Below, piece by piece: positions 1 through 5,452 of a DNA stretch of 5,553 bases (the stretch's first letter is position 1; the number at the start of each line of letters is the position of its first letter). Location: the NCBI GenBank assembly GCA_003506735.1, contig DNYS01000036.1, forward strand, positions 6,403 through 11,955, in the 5' to 3' direction. Position numbers and translations under genes: made by a program. The notes under the pieces are model-generated. The model was not told the DNA's origin, ran no database searches, and worked only from the letters and a program-made list of their open reading frames with translations. This DNA comes from Nitrospinota bacterium (lineage in GTDB: Bacteria > UBA8248).

Positions 1-641
1 AAAAAACAAAATCCTCCTTCGACCGGAATATTGACCTCAACCGGCGGCGCGCGGTGACCCAAGAAGTACGGATTGCCCGAACCCGCCGAAGCGCGCCGGT
101 GGAATGGGACACGTTGCGAGCCCGGCAGGTTTTTACGGAGCCTTTCCTGGGAGCCGGCGTTCGGTTGATCGACCCCAATTTGGCCGTCCGCTCGTTTGCG
201 TCTCAATCCAACGCAAGCACATCGAAAAATTCCTCCCGGGTTGTGGAATTTTCGGCGTGGAAACAATTTGCCGACATCATCGTTGAATTTTTGTTCGTCT
301 GGGATTCAGGCCAAAGAAAATGGCAGATATCCGTAAAGGGCATTGAGATATCGACGGGCCGGATCATTTCCATCGCAACGAGCCATAAGAAGGAAGAAGC
401 GGAGGCGATTTTTCCGGGGCAGGGTTCTGGCTCCCCCCAGCCGTCGTACATGTCCGGTCCGCCCTCTCGGGAAACCAACGGGGTCGAAGAAAGCCGGAAA
501 ATCGCGGTGAAGATCATGAACCAGATGGCCGCGGCATGGGCCAATATGCCCAGGGCTGAGGTCCAGAGCATTCGAAAGAAGAACAAAAACCAGCCGCCGG
601 ACAAATCGGACTTCGGCAAGTCGGGCGGCCGATCAAATTAG
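1..641 (+). CDS. 3' part of an envelope protein, CsgG/LpoB/FlgT-like C-terminal fold (partial)
   Basis: The reading frame is open from the left edge (first full codon at nt 3) to TAA at 639-641, so the true start lies outside the window. A GTG at 54-56 has no Shine-Dalgarno site and no signal peptide after it, so I do not take it as the start. Counting from that GTG, residues 35-48 (GVRLIDPNLAVRSF) and about 73-110, with a hydrophobic strand ADIIVEFLFVW followed by ISVKGIEISTGRIISIATS, resemble the alternating strands and 'TGR(I/V)' turn of CsgG, LpoB and FlgT-type proteins, in which an old and a decorated strand flank a 'vvDr' motif. The last 60 residues are polar and rich in Lys, Pro and Gly, probably disordered. 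The match is by pattern only. If it is right, the protein is an outer-membrane or periplasmic factor. It lies 226 bp upstream of the stator/lytic transglycosylase operon on the same strand and may belong to it, but could be a separate unit. Confidence 0.6.
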   Translation, partial: KTKSSFDRNIDLNRRRAVTQEVRIARTRRSAPVEWDTLRARQVFTEPFLGAGVRLIDPNLAVRSFASQSNASTSKNSSRVVEFSAWKQFADIIVEFLFVWDSGQRKWQISVKGIEISTGRIISIATSHKKEEAEAIFPGQGSGSPQPSYMSGPPSRETNGVEESRKIAVKIMNQMAAAWANMPRAEVQSIRKKNKNQPPDKSDFGKSGGRSN

Positions 642-687
642 CGCATACATCCATTCCGCCAAGCCGTTCGAGTACGGGTTTCAATGG

Positions 688-716
688 TTGTCCCCGCCGC
701 GATGAATTTCTAGAAT
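688..716 (+). promoter_or_regulatory. Candidate sigma70-type promoter for the 868-4768 operon
   Basis: TTGTCC at 688-693 (4 of 6 bases of the -35 consensus) and TAGAAT at 711-716 (5 of 6 of the -10 consensus) are separated by exactly 17 bp. It sits in the 226-bp gap between the first gene and the secreted helical protein, about 150 bp before the ATG at 868. This would leave a 5' untranslated leader of roughly 145 nt. Only the sequence match supports it; no operator or riboswitch fold was recognised in the leader. Confidence 0.35.
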
Positions 717-867
717 GCGAAAGACCGAACGAGAGGTTGCGGCTGGACCCATGAGCCTGGCGGAGAGGATTTTTCGAGGCCAAAAGATCGAGCCCGCGGT
801 GAGCGGAAGGATATTTTGAACCGTGCCGCGGCTGTCCATTTCAAAAGGGTTTGCCTAGGGGAGCGGA

Positions 868-1719
868 ATGATAAGAATGATTAGATGGCTCGCCATATTT
901 CCGGCCGTCATTTTGGCGTCGAATCTCTCGGGGGAATGGATTCCGGATCTCGATGCCGCCGAGGTTCCCATCCGGCCCGTGGTGACGCGGGGCTCGGTGG
1001 AGTTGAACAAGGCGGCGATTGCGGAACATAAAAAAATCGCGGTACATATCGACGCGCCGCTTCAACAGCTGGTGAAGATGTACGACTCGTACAAAAAAAA
1101 CGGGTGTGTCCAGGGCGCGGGGGAAGACTGCGCGAAAATGCTCCAGCAGATCGTCCGGAAGTACGGGGAATTCATGGACACCCTTTCGGACAAGCTTCCC
1201 GCCCTCCAGGAAAAGCTGGAGCGGGCCGCAGATTCATACCGGGGCAATCTGATAAGGTATCGTAGCGAAACGACGGTCGAAAAAATGTGGGAAGACATCC
1301 GGATTAACGGAAGCGAATCGCCCAAGAATAAAATCTCCCGGAAAGTAAGCCGGAAAAAGGGGATGTCGGGGAGGCTGAGAATGCTGCTGGGATTGGTCCG
1401 GGCATTCAAGGTCAGGAGCTCGAGTTCGGGAATCCTGGGAACGGCCAGGCACTACGCCAGCCTCAGGGACTCGGTCGAAACGATCCGAGTATTGAACCGT
1501 GAGGTAAACCAACAAAAACTGGAACTCGATATTGTTTCGCTAACGGATGCGGAATTCAATAAAAACTATGATCGGAACGTCGAAAAATTCAAGGGGCTAT
1601 TGGGCGTCATCTTCGGCACCGAGGAGGTTGCCGAGGTGGAACCGGCGGGCTCCGCCCCCGCGCCGCCGAGCAGGCCCCAAAACCCGACGGTCAACAAATG
1701 GCTGAAACAGCGCTTTTGA
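868..1719 (+). CDS. Secreted helical protein of unknown function
   Basis: This is a 283-residue protein that I cannot assign to a known family. The ATG at 868 follows an AGGGGAG site (857-863). The N-terminus has basic residues (R3, R6), then a hydrophobic core at about 7-17 (WLAIFPAVILA), consistent with a Sec signal peptide, with possible cleavage near residues 22 or 31. The mature part is mostly predicted helix, with charged heptad-like stretches at about 45-130 and 190-245. C80 and C88, in a short loop between helices, could form a disulfide in the periplasm. A basic Ser/Lys/Arg segment at about 150-165 and an Ala/Pro-rich tail (near 255-275) look flexible. It is probably the first gene of the operon with the lipoprotein, stator pair and lytic transglycosylase, so a structural or partner role in the periplasm is my inference. 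No catalytic motif was seen. Confidence 0.8.
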   Translation: MIRMIRWLAIFPAVILASNLSGEWIPDLDAAEVPIRPVVTRGSVELNKAAIAEHKKIAVHIDAPLQQLVKMYDSYKKNGCVQGAGEDCAKMLQQIVRKYGEFMDTLSDKLPALQEKLERAADSYRGNLIRYRSETTVEKMWEDIRINGSESPKNKISRKVSRKKGMSGRLRMLLGLVRAFKVRSSSSGILGTARHYASLRDSVETIRVLNREVNQQKLELDIVSLTDAEFNKNYDRNVEKFKGLLGVIFGTEEVAEVEPAGSAPAPPSRPQNPTVNKWLKQRF

Positions 1720-1760
1720 TGCCCGCCCGGATTCATGACCGGCCAGCAAAATTTCATGAT

Positions 1761-1764
1761 GGAG
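1761..1764 (+). promoter_or_regulatory. Shine-Dalgarno site that fixes the TTG start of the lipoprotein
   Basis: GGAG lies 8 nt before the TTG at 1773. The in-frame ATG at 1698 would overlap the previous gene and put 25 non-hydrophobic residues ahead of the signal peptide, so the TTG is the better start. Confidence 0.65.
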
Positions 1765-1772
1765 TTCATGTT

Positions 1773-2333
1773 TTGACAAACCCGAAATCAATCACCAAAA
1801 AATATTTGTTCTTGGCGGCGGTGGCGTTGGGCATTGCCGGATGCGTGGAACCTCCCCCGCCTGTGGTCGAGGTTCCTTCTCCGCCGCCTTGCACGATTCC
1901 TTCGGGATATTCCATCGACAAGGGGATTTCACAAGGCCTGAAAACCATGCGATTGCCGAATTGCGGAAATTCCTTCGACCGGGTGTTCGAAGCCCTGCTG
2001 CGTGTATCCGCCCATCGGCCAGGGGTCCGGAACAGGACGAAAATCGTCAATTTTCTTGAAATATTGGTCCGGGAAAATAAGATCCCGTTCAAGAAAACAA
2101 ATATTTTGTTCCGCACCTATTTCGACAAAAACCTGGTGGCGTTCAGTTCCTCCCGCAAGATTTCATTCTATCGAAAAAAACCCGAAATTATCTCGAATTT
2201 AATCGACAAGGAGATGGTCAAGAAAAGAGTCGGGTTCGAGTATGTCATGGGCCTGAAAAAGGAATTTCGGCAACTTCAAATCAGGGTGAAAGAGTTTAAA
2301 AGCACTTTCGGAATCCTGACCGCGATCAAATAG
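1773..2333 (+). CDS. Small lipoprotein of unknown function
   Basis: From the TTG at 1773 the protein has 186 residues. It begins with a short basic region (K5, K9, K10), a hydrophobic stretch (12-22), and a textbook lipobox ending I-A-G-C, so C24 would be lipidated and the protein anchored in a membrane. The residue after the Cys is Val, not Asp, which by the enterobacterial +2 rule favours the outer membrane. A proline-rich linker follows (27-39, two PPPP/PPP runs). The remainder (about 42-186) is a compact, basic, largely helical domain; C40 and C64 could pair in a disulfide. I recognise no family. It starts 53 bp after the secreted helical protein and precedes the ExbB-like gene by 107 bp, so it could be the outer-membrane anchor or partner of the stator complex, analogous in position, but not in sequence, to Pal in Tol-Pal. 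Alternative start: ATG at 1698, less likely. Confidence 0.8.
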   Translation: MTNPKSITKKYLFLAAVALGIAGCVEPPPPVVEVPSPPPCTIPSGYSIDKGISQGLKTMRLPNCGNSFDRVFEALLRVSAHRPGVRNRTKIVNFLEILVRENKIPFKKTNILFRTYFDKNLVAFSSSRKISFYRKKPEIISNLIDKEMVKKRVGFEYVMGLKKEFRQLQIRVKEFKSTFGILTAIK

Positions 2334-2440
2334 CTGCCGGGCCGCATTCGCCCGAAATAGTTCCCGCGCCGTTTTTGGAAGGTGTGAATTGATGCAGCGA
2401 TGAATCCGTAACGGCGGAATTTTCTCTTAGGAAGACTTCT

Positions 2441-3040
2441 GTGGGATTTAAAGTTGTTCTTTTGTCGATTTTCCTGGCCGGGGCCATCGTTACCCTGGCT
2501 TTTTTCAGTGGTTTTGTCGTTTTCATCAACCAGTTCCCCTCCACCTCGGTGTTGCTCAACCATGTCTGGAGCATATTGGGAACCTCGGTTGTATTCTTCT
2601 TCCTGGATTTATGCCTGTATTTTTATTCCCTCGGTCAAATCAGAAAAAGTCTCGATAAAAAAGATGCGGAAAACTCATCGTATTGGTACCGCATGAACGA
2701 TTTGTCGATCAATATTTTCCTCGGAATCGGAGTTATTTACACGGCCATCGGCATGCAAAGCGGATTGAATGCTTCGTTGGGTAATTTGACCCAGGAGACC
2801 GCCAAGGATATCGGCGCATGGGGAATATTAAACCGGATGGTACGGGGCGGAATCATTATGGCCCTGACCACGACGATTGTCGGCGGAGTCGGGGGGTACA
2901 TCATGAGATTGCTCCGCCATTTGACCCTGGGCAGGTTGATTGAAAAGGCGCGGAAATGGAACCGCGAGACCCGGGATAGAGAGATATTATCGGTGCTCCA
3001 TGAAATCAGGGACGGAATCAACAACCTCAATGGAAAGTAA
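2441..3040 (+). CDS. ExbB/TolQ/MotA-like stator protein, divergent and short
   Basis: The GTG at 2441 has an AGGAAG site at 2429-2434, 6 nt upstream. The 199-residue product has four hydrophobic segments, at about 5-29, 42-64, 88-108 and 134-158. The last contains GGIIMALTTTIVGGVGGY (136-153), which resembles the 'G..EAL..TA.GL..AIP' helix of TolQ/ExbB and the equivalent MotA helix, including small and Thr residues (T143-T145) that line the ion path in that family. The third segment (FLGIGVIYTAIGM) resembles the 'GLLGT.IG(M/I)' helix. The C-terminal 40 residues are charged and helical, likely cytoplasmic. Known members form a pentamer around a dimer of the ExbD/TolR/MotB partner and use proton or sodium flow to drive rotation or force. 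The next gene, 5 bp downstream, is such a partner, which strengthens the call. It is shorter than TolQ/ExbB (typically about 230-245 residues) and would be missed by a strict profile; assignment is moderately sure. Confidence 0.75.
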   Translation: MGFKVVLLSIFLAGAIVTLAFFSGFVVFINQFPSTSVLLNHVWSILGTSVVFFFLDLCLYFYSLGQIRKSLDKKDAENSSYWYRMNDLSINIFLGIGVIYTAIGMQSGLNASLGNLTQETAKDIGAWGILNRMVRGGIIMALTTTIVGGVGGYIMRLLRHLTLGRLIEKARKWNRETRDREILSVLHEIRDGINNLNGK

Positions 3041-3045
3041 GAGCG

Positions 3046-3957
3046 GTGTCTTTATTCGATGACGACAATATCGATGCTGTAGACGGCAACAGCGACGATG
3101 AAGCGCTGCAGACCGACGTCATGCGGTTTCTGGCGATTATCGCCTTTTCTCTTTTGGTCATTTTTATCCCCATCGTCCAAAGCCTCCCCCGGGAGGCCAC
3201 CCAAGCGGTTCCGGTTCTTATCGAAGAAAACAGAATTCTCAAAAGAAGGCTGGCTCGGATCGGCGCCGAGATCGGGGGCCAACTGCGGGTGATTGACTCC
3301 CTCAATGAAGCCTTGCGGCAAAAGAATAAAAAAATACAAGAATTGCTGGATATGGAAAAAACCCTGAAGAACAGACAATCCAAGTCGAATCGGCTTCAGG
3401 CCGCCTTGTCTCAAAAAAAGATCGAGGCCCAGCAGCTAAAAGCAAAAATGAAAGTCCTGGAACGAAACAACGTCGCCGGGAGAAAGCGCCTGAGAGCGAT
3501 TCAAAAAAAGCTGGAAACCAGCCGAATTTTTTCACAAGCCCCCGAAAGGATCAGGAAAAAGACCGAGAAAAAATCGAGAAAAGGGCCGCCCAGGGTCGAT
3601 ATCGTCTTCGCTTCGCAACAGACGCTCCTCGAATTTGTCGAATCCAGCAAGGTGCGCATTTTCCTGTTCACCGGCGATTACGGATTTCAATTGCAATACC
3701 GGAACGGAAATATGACCTATCGCCGCCTGGACCGCATATCGGGATCCCGGTACACGATGCCGAATTCAAGAATACCGGAGGCGATTCGCCGGGCATCGAT
3801 GCAATATTTGGGGAATATACTTCGCGATGACCACCGGTACGAACTAAAACTCTCTCCCTCGATACAAAAAAACCTGAGCGATTCCTTGAACCGCCATCTG
3901 TCCGGGAAGTTTGTCATCACCCGAACGGGAAGAATCGAACATGAGCCCTTGCCGTAG
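3046..3957 (+). CDS. ExbD/TolR-like protein with a long periplasmic coiled coil
   Basis: The GTG at 3046 follows the stator gene by 5 bp (GGAAAG site at 3032-3037), so the two are translationally linked. The 303-residue protein has a very acidic cytoplasmic tail (1-20), then a single membrane helix at about 26-45. The entry to that helix reads TDVMRFLAIIAFSLLVIFI; D24 followed by V-M matches the '(I/L)DVMLVLLIIF' motif of ExbD and TolR, whose Asp carries the ion. Residues about 58-160 form a Lys/Glu/Leu-rich coiled coil, followed by a basic linker (168-180) and a globular domain (183-303) with alternating strands and helices. Usual ExbD/TolR are near 140 residues and lack this long coiled coil; MotB has an OmpA-like peptidoglycan-binding domain that I do not see here. 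The C-terminal domain is unrecognised. I infer an ion-driven transducer reaching far into the periplasm. The gene's 3' end overlaps the lytic transglycosylase gene by 17 bp. Confidence 0.75.
   Translation: MSLFDDDNIDAVDGNSDDEALQTDVMRFLAIIAFSLLVIFIPIVQSLPREATQAVPVLIEENRILKRRLARIGAEIGGQLRVIDSLNEALRQKNKKIQELLDMEKTLKNRQSKSNRLQAALSQKKIEAQQLKAKMKVLERNNVAGRKRLRAIQKKLETSRIFSQAPERIRKKTEKKSRKGPPRVDIVFASQQTLLEFVESSKVRIFLFTGDYGFQLQYRNGNMTYRRLDRISGSRYTMPNSRIPEAIRRASMQYLGNILRDDHRYELKLSPSIQKNLSDSLNRHLSGKFVITRTGRIEHEPLP
3927..3933 (+). promoter_or_regulatory. Shine-Dalgarno site that fixes the lytic transglycosylase start
   Basis: GGGAAGA lies 7 nt before the ATG at 3941, inside the end of the preceding gene. 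The upstream in-frame TTG at 3911 would add ten polar residues before the signal peptide and is less likely. Confidence 0.7.
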
Positions 3958-4768
3958 GGCGCCGCTCTATTCACTTCTGATATTTATTCTGGCGGGGTTT
4001 TTCCCGGGGCCAACCCATGCCAGCCTTCAAGGCGACGTTCAAAACATGATCGCCCAGCCCATTCCGGTCAACGGCGGATTTCCCTTTCGCGAATGTTTTC
4101 TATCGACGGCGAAAGAAACAAATTTACCCGTATCTTTGCTGATCGCCGTTGCAAAGGGAGAATCCAACTTTAATCCCCGGGCGGTCTCCAACAAAAATGC
4201 CATTGGCGTCATGCAGATTCGGTGGCCTCTGACCACCAAGGAACTGGGCGTCCGGTCGCGAAACCGCTTGTTTGAACCCTGCTTGAATATCCGGCTGGGA
4301 GGGAAATACCTGGCAAGCCTTATCAAAAGATATGACGGTGAAGTTTACCGCGGAATTGCCGCATATAATTACGGGCCGGGCCGGATTCGCAAGGATGCGG
4401 ATGTTCCGCCGGGCGCCCACGATTATGTGGACTATATCTACAGTAAATATGTCTCGTTAACCGGGACACCCCTCCGCGGGGCCCGCCTCCCGGAACTCGT
4501 GTTCCGATCCAGCGAATTGGATAAACAACGGGGCAAGTTGATTTTAACTCCTTATGAATTCCGTTTTTATTCGTACACGAAGGAGCACTTCAGGGACCTG
4601 AAGGAAAGGGTTCCCATCAAAAACGTATTTTACGAAATCGAAAAAAATGGGGCCGAGCGCTATCAAGTCGTTGCTTATTACAAAAGAGCCCCCGGAGCGC
4701 GAAAAAAAATCGCCGACCGGATCCGGTTCGTCACCGGGTGGGAAATCGATATAAATCCCTCGAAATAA
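3941..4768 (+). CDS. Secreted SLT-type lytic transglycosylase
   Basis: This 275-residue enzyme should cleave the MurNAc-GlcNAc bond of peptidoglycan in the periplasm, forming a 1,6-anhydro end. Residues 1-27 are a signal peptide (R5, R6; hydrophobic core 9-21; cleavage after T-H-A at 25-27). The SLT domain spans about 50-165: the catalytic Glu is E74 in GESNFNP (73-79), then N-A-I-G-V-M-Q-I (86-93), and the third motif AAYNYGPG (140-147), all in family order and spacing. C52 and C114 may form a disulfide. The SLT part is complete; the C-terminal 100 residues (about 170-275), with alternating strands and basic patches, match nothing I know and may bind the ExbD-like protein or the wall. It overlaps the ExbD-like gene by 17 bp, so it is translated with it. 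This coupling implies that wall cleavage is tied to the motor, for opening a hole for assembly or for local remodelling. Function as transglycosylase is well supported; the cellular role is inferred. Confidence 0.92.
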   Translation: MSPCRRAPLYSLLIFILAGFFPGPTHASLQGDVQNMIAQPIPVNGGFPFRECFLSTAKETNLPVSLLIAVAKGESNFNPRAVSNKNAIGVMQIRWPLTTKELGVRSRNRLFEPCLNIRLGGKYLASLIKRYDGEVYRGIAAYNYGPGRIRKDADVPPGAHDYVDYIYSKYVSLTGTPLRGARLPELVFRSSELDKQRGKLILTPYEFRFYSYTKEHFRDLKERVPIKNVFYEIEKNGAERYQVVAYYKRAPGARKKIADRIRFVTGWEIDINPSK

Positions 4769-5020
4769 CCGCGCGCGCCAGCCAGGAAGGGCGGATATAG
4801 CTCAGTGTGCGGTCTGTGCGGGTGTTTCGCCAACCGGCGAGGGGAGGAATCGCCCCGCTTGAGGCAGGATGCGGCTTTCACCGTCAATGCCAAGGGGCCG
4901 AATGCCGTTTGGGCACGGTCCCGCAGACAGTTCATTTCCGGGAAAGCGAGGAGAATATTTTACGGTAAATTCCGAATACACTCATTCGTTCCTGAAGCAA
5001 GCGCAGAGCGCCCTGCGAAT
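4769..5020 (+). other. Non-coding interval between two convergent units
   Basis: This 252-bp stretch lies between the end of the lytic transglycosylase gene and the end of the minus-strand TIR gene. No convincing terminator with a T-run was found. GGCGA at 4836-4840 can pair either with TCGCC at 4827-4831 or with TCGCC at 4850-4854, giving two mutually exclusive small hairpins. From GTG at 4805 a plus-strand frame begins MCGLCG and stays open to 5458, discussed as a finding. A 16-bp repeat copy and the left arm of a nested palindrome are also here. Confidence 0.5.
4964..4979. repeat. 16-bp direct repeat, copy 1
   Basis: GGTAAATTCCGAATAC, identical to 5155-5170. This copy is 42 bp beyond the stop codon of the minus-strand TIR gene. 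Confidence 0.85.
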
Positions 5021-5027
5021 TCAGGAA
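4989..5027. repeat. Nested inverted repeat at the 3' end of the TIR gene
   Basis: Outer arms TTCCTGAA (4989-4996) and TTCAGGAA (5020-5027) are perfect over 8 bp. Between them a second stem, CGCAG (5002-5006) with CTGCG (5013-5017), has a 6-nt loop. It covers the TGA stop of the minus-strand gene (5023-5021). No T-run follows on either strand, so it is not a standard Rho-independent terminator, although it could block RNA decay or slow convergent transcription. Confidence 0.7.
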
Positions 5028-5154
5028 GCTTTCGTCAAGGACTTCTGAATAGCCTTGATAATCCATCCGTGCAAACTGTTGCTTTCCCACTCGTAGATAG
5101 GAAAATTATTGCGCGTTATCCAATCTCCCTTCCCCCGAGACATCTGATTCGGGA

Positions 5155-5170
5155 GGTAAATTCCGAATAC
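5155..5170. repeat. 16-bp direct repeat, copy 2
   Basis: GGTAAATTCCGAATAC, identical to 4964-4979 and 191 bp away. This copy lies within the TIR-like gene and encodes, on the minus strand, V-F-G-I-Y of its most conserved late strand. Confidence 0.85.
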
Positions 5171-5186
5171 TCCTTTTTTATTTTTA

Positions 5187-5205
5187 ACGCTCTTTTGAAG
5201 AGCGT
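5187..5205. repeat. 8-bp hairpin just after the internal TAG
   Basis: ACGCTCTT (5187-5194) and AAGAGCGT (5198-5205) form a perfect 8-bp stem with a 3-nt loop. Read on the minus strand it begins 7 nt after the in-frame TAG of the TIR-like gene. It codes for residues of the ALQKS stretch, so coding constraint may explain part of it. Confidence 0.7.
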
Positions 5206-5448
5206 ATTGACACTATTTGTTTACGTAGGTTTTTTCCCCGACAAGAAAAACCGTCACATCCGAACGCTCAACGGAGCGATCGATCAATTCCCGGGAAGCC
5301 GCATCCCCTTTTTTTCGCGCTTCGTTCCAGATGGATTCGTCGAAAAATATGGATTCTGCCGCACGCTTGTATTTGCACGCGTTGTAAATCAAAGTCCCAT
5401 TTCTATAGTCGGAATAAGCGAGGGAAAAATATATCCGGGCCACAACGA

Positions 5449-5452
5449 TCCT
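5449..5452 (-). promoter_or_regulatory. Shine-Dalgarno site for the TIR-like gene
   Basis: On the minus strand, AGGA lies 5 nt before the GTG at 5443-5441. It favours this start over the ATG at 5515, which has no clear site next to it. Confidence 0.5.

Larger units (their letters stand above)
5021..5443 (-). pseudogene. TIR-like protein of ThsB/DUF1863 type, interrupted by an in-frame TAG
   Basis: The family (MTH538-like TIR fold, DUF1863) includes ThsB, the TIR partner of the Thoeris antiphage system. The start chosen is GTG at 5443-5441: AGGA is 5 nt upstream, and the product begins ARIYFSLAYSD, like the usual 'A(R)(R)(V/I)FFSFHY' start. Key stretches are FFDESIWNEARKKGDAA (33-49), ELIDRSV (52-58), DVTVFLVGEKTY (62-73), and after the stop CQYALQKS (78-85), GVFGIYL (91-97), and a C-terminal YEW...HGWIIKAIQ (117-133), in family order. 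Codon 77 is TAG (5215-5213), where relatives have a conserved Trp in 'RKWVxYEIEKS'; TGG to TAG is one base. The frame then runs 63 more sense codons to TGA at 5023-5021, giving 140 codons, a normal full length. There is no frameshift. Upstream the frame stays open to the window edge, and an ATG at 5515 would add 24 hydrophobic residues, which I think are not translated. I call it a recently broken gene; readthrough or a base-call error are alternatives. Confidence 0.75.

Noticed and set aside
203..619. 138-residue minus-strand frame
   Set aside because: It lies fully within the plus-strand first gene, has no Shine-Dalgarno site and no recognisable domain.
715..819. 34-residue plus-strand frame MRKTEREVAAGPMSL...
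   Set aside because: No Shine-Dalgarno site, and its ATG overlaps the candidate -10 box. No similarity to any known small protein is evident.
868..4768. Zorya antiphage system
   Set aside because: Zorya also has a MotA/MotB-like pair (ZorA/ZorB), but ZorA has a long cytoplasmic tail and ZorB an OmpA-like domain, and helicase or nuclease partners follow. None of these is present here.
4789..4806. GGGCGGATATAGCTCAGT, resembling the 5' end of a tRNA
   Set aside because: No matching D-arm GAGC, anticodon stem, T-arm (GGTTCGAATCC) or 3' acceptor strand follows in the next 100 bases. It is at most a chance or fragmentary resemblance.
4863..5048. Short plus-strand frame ending EAFVKDF
   Set aside because: The last 30 residues look protein-like, but the frame opens only at 4863, has no Shine-Dalgarno site and no family match, and its 3' end runs over the palindrome. 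Not enough to call.
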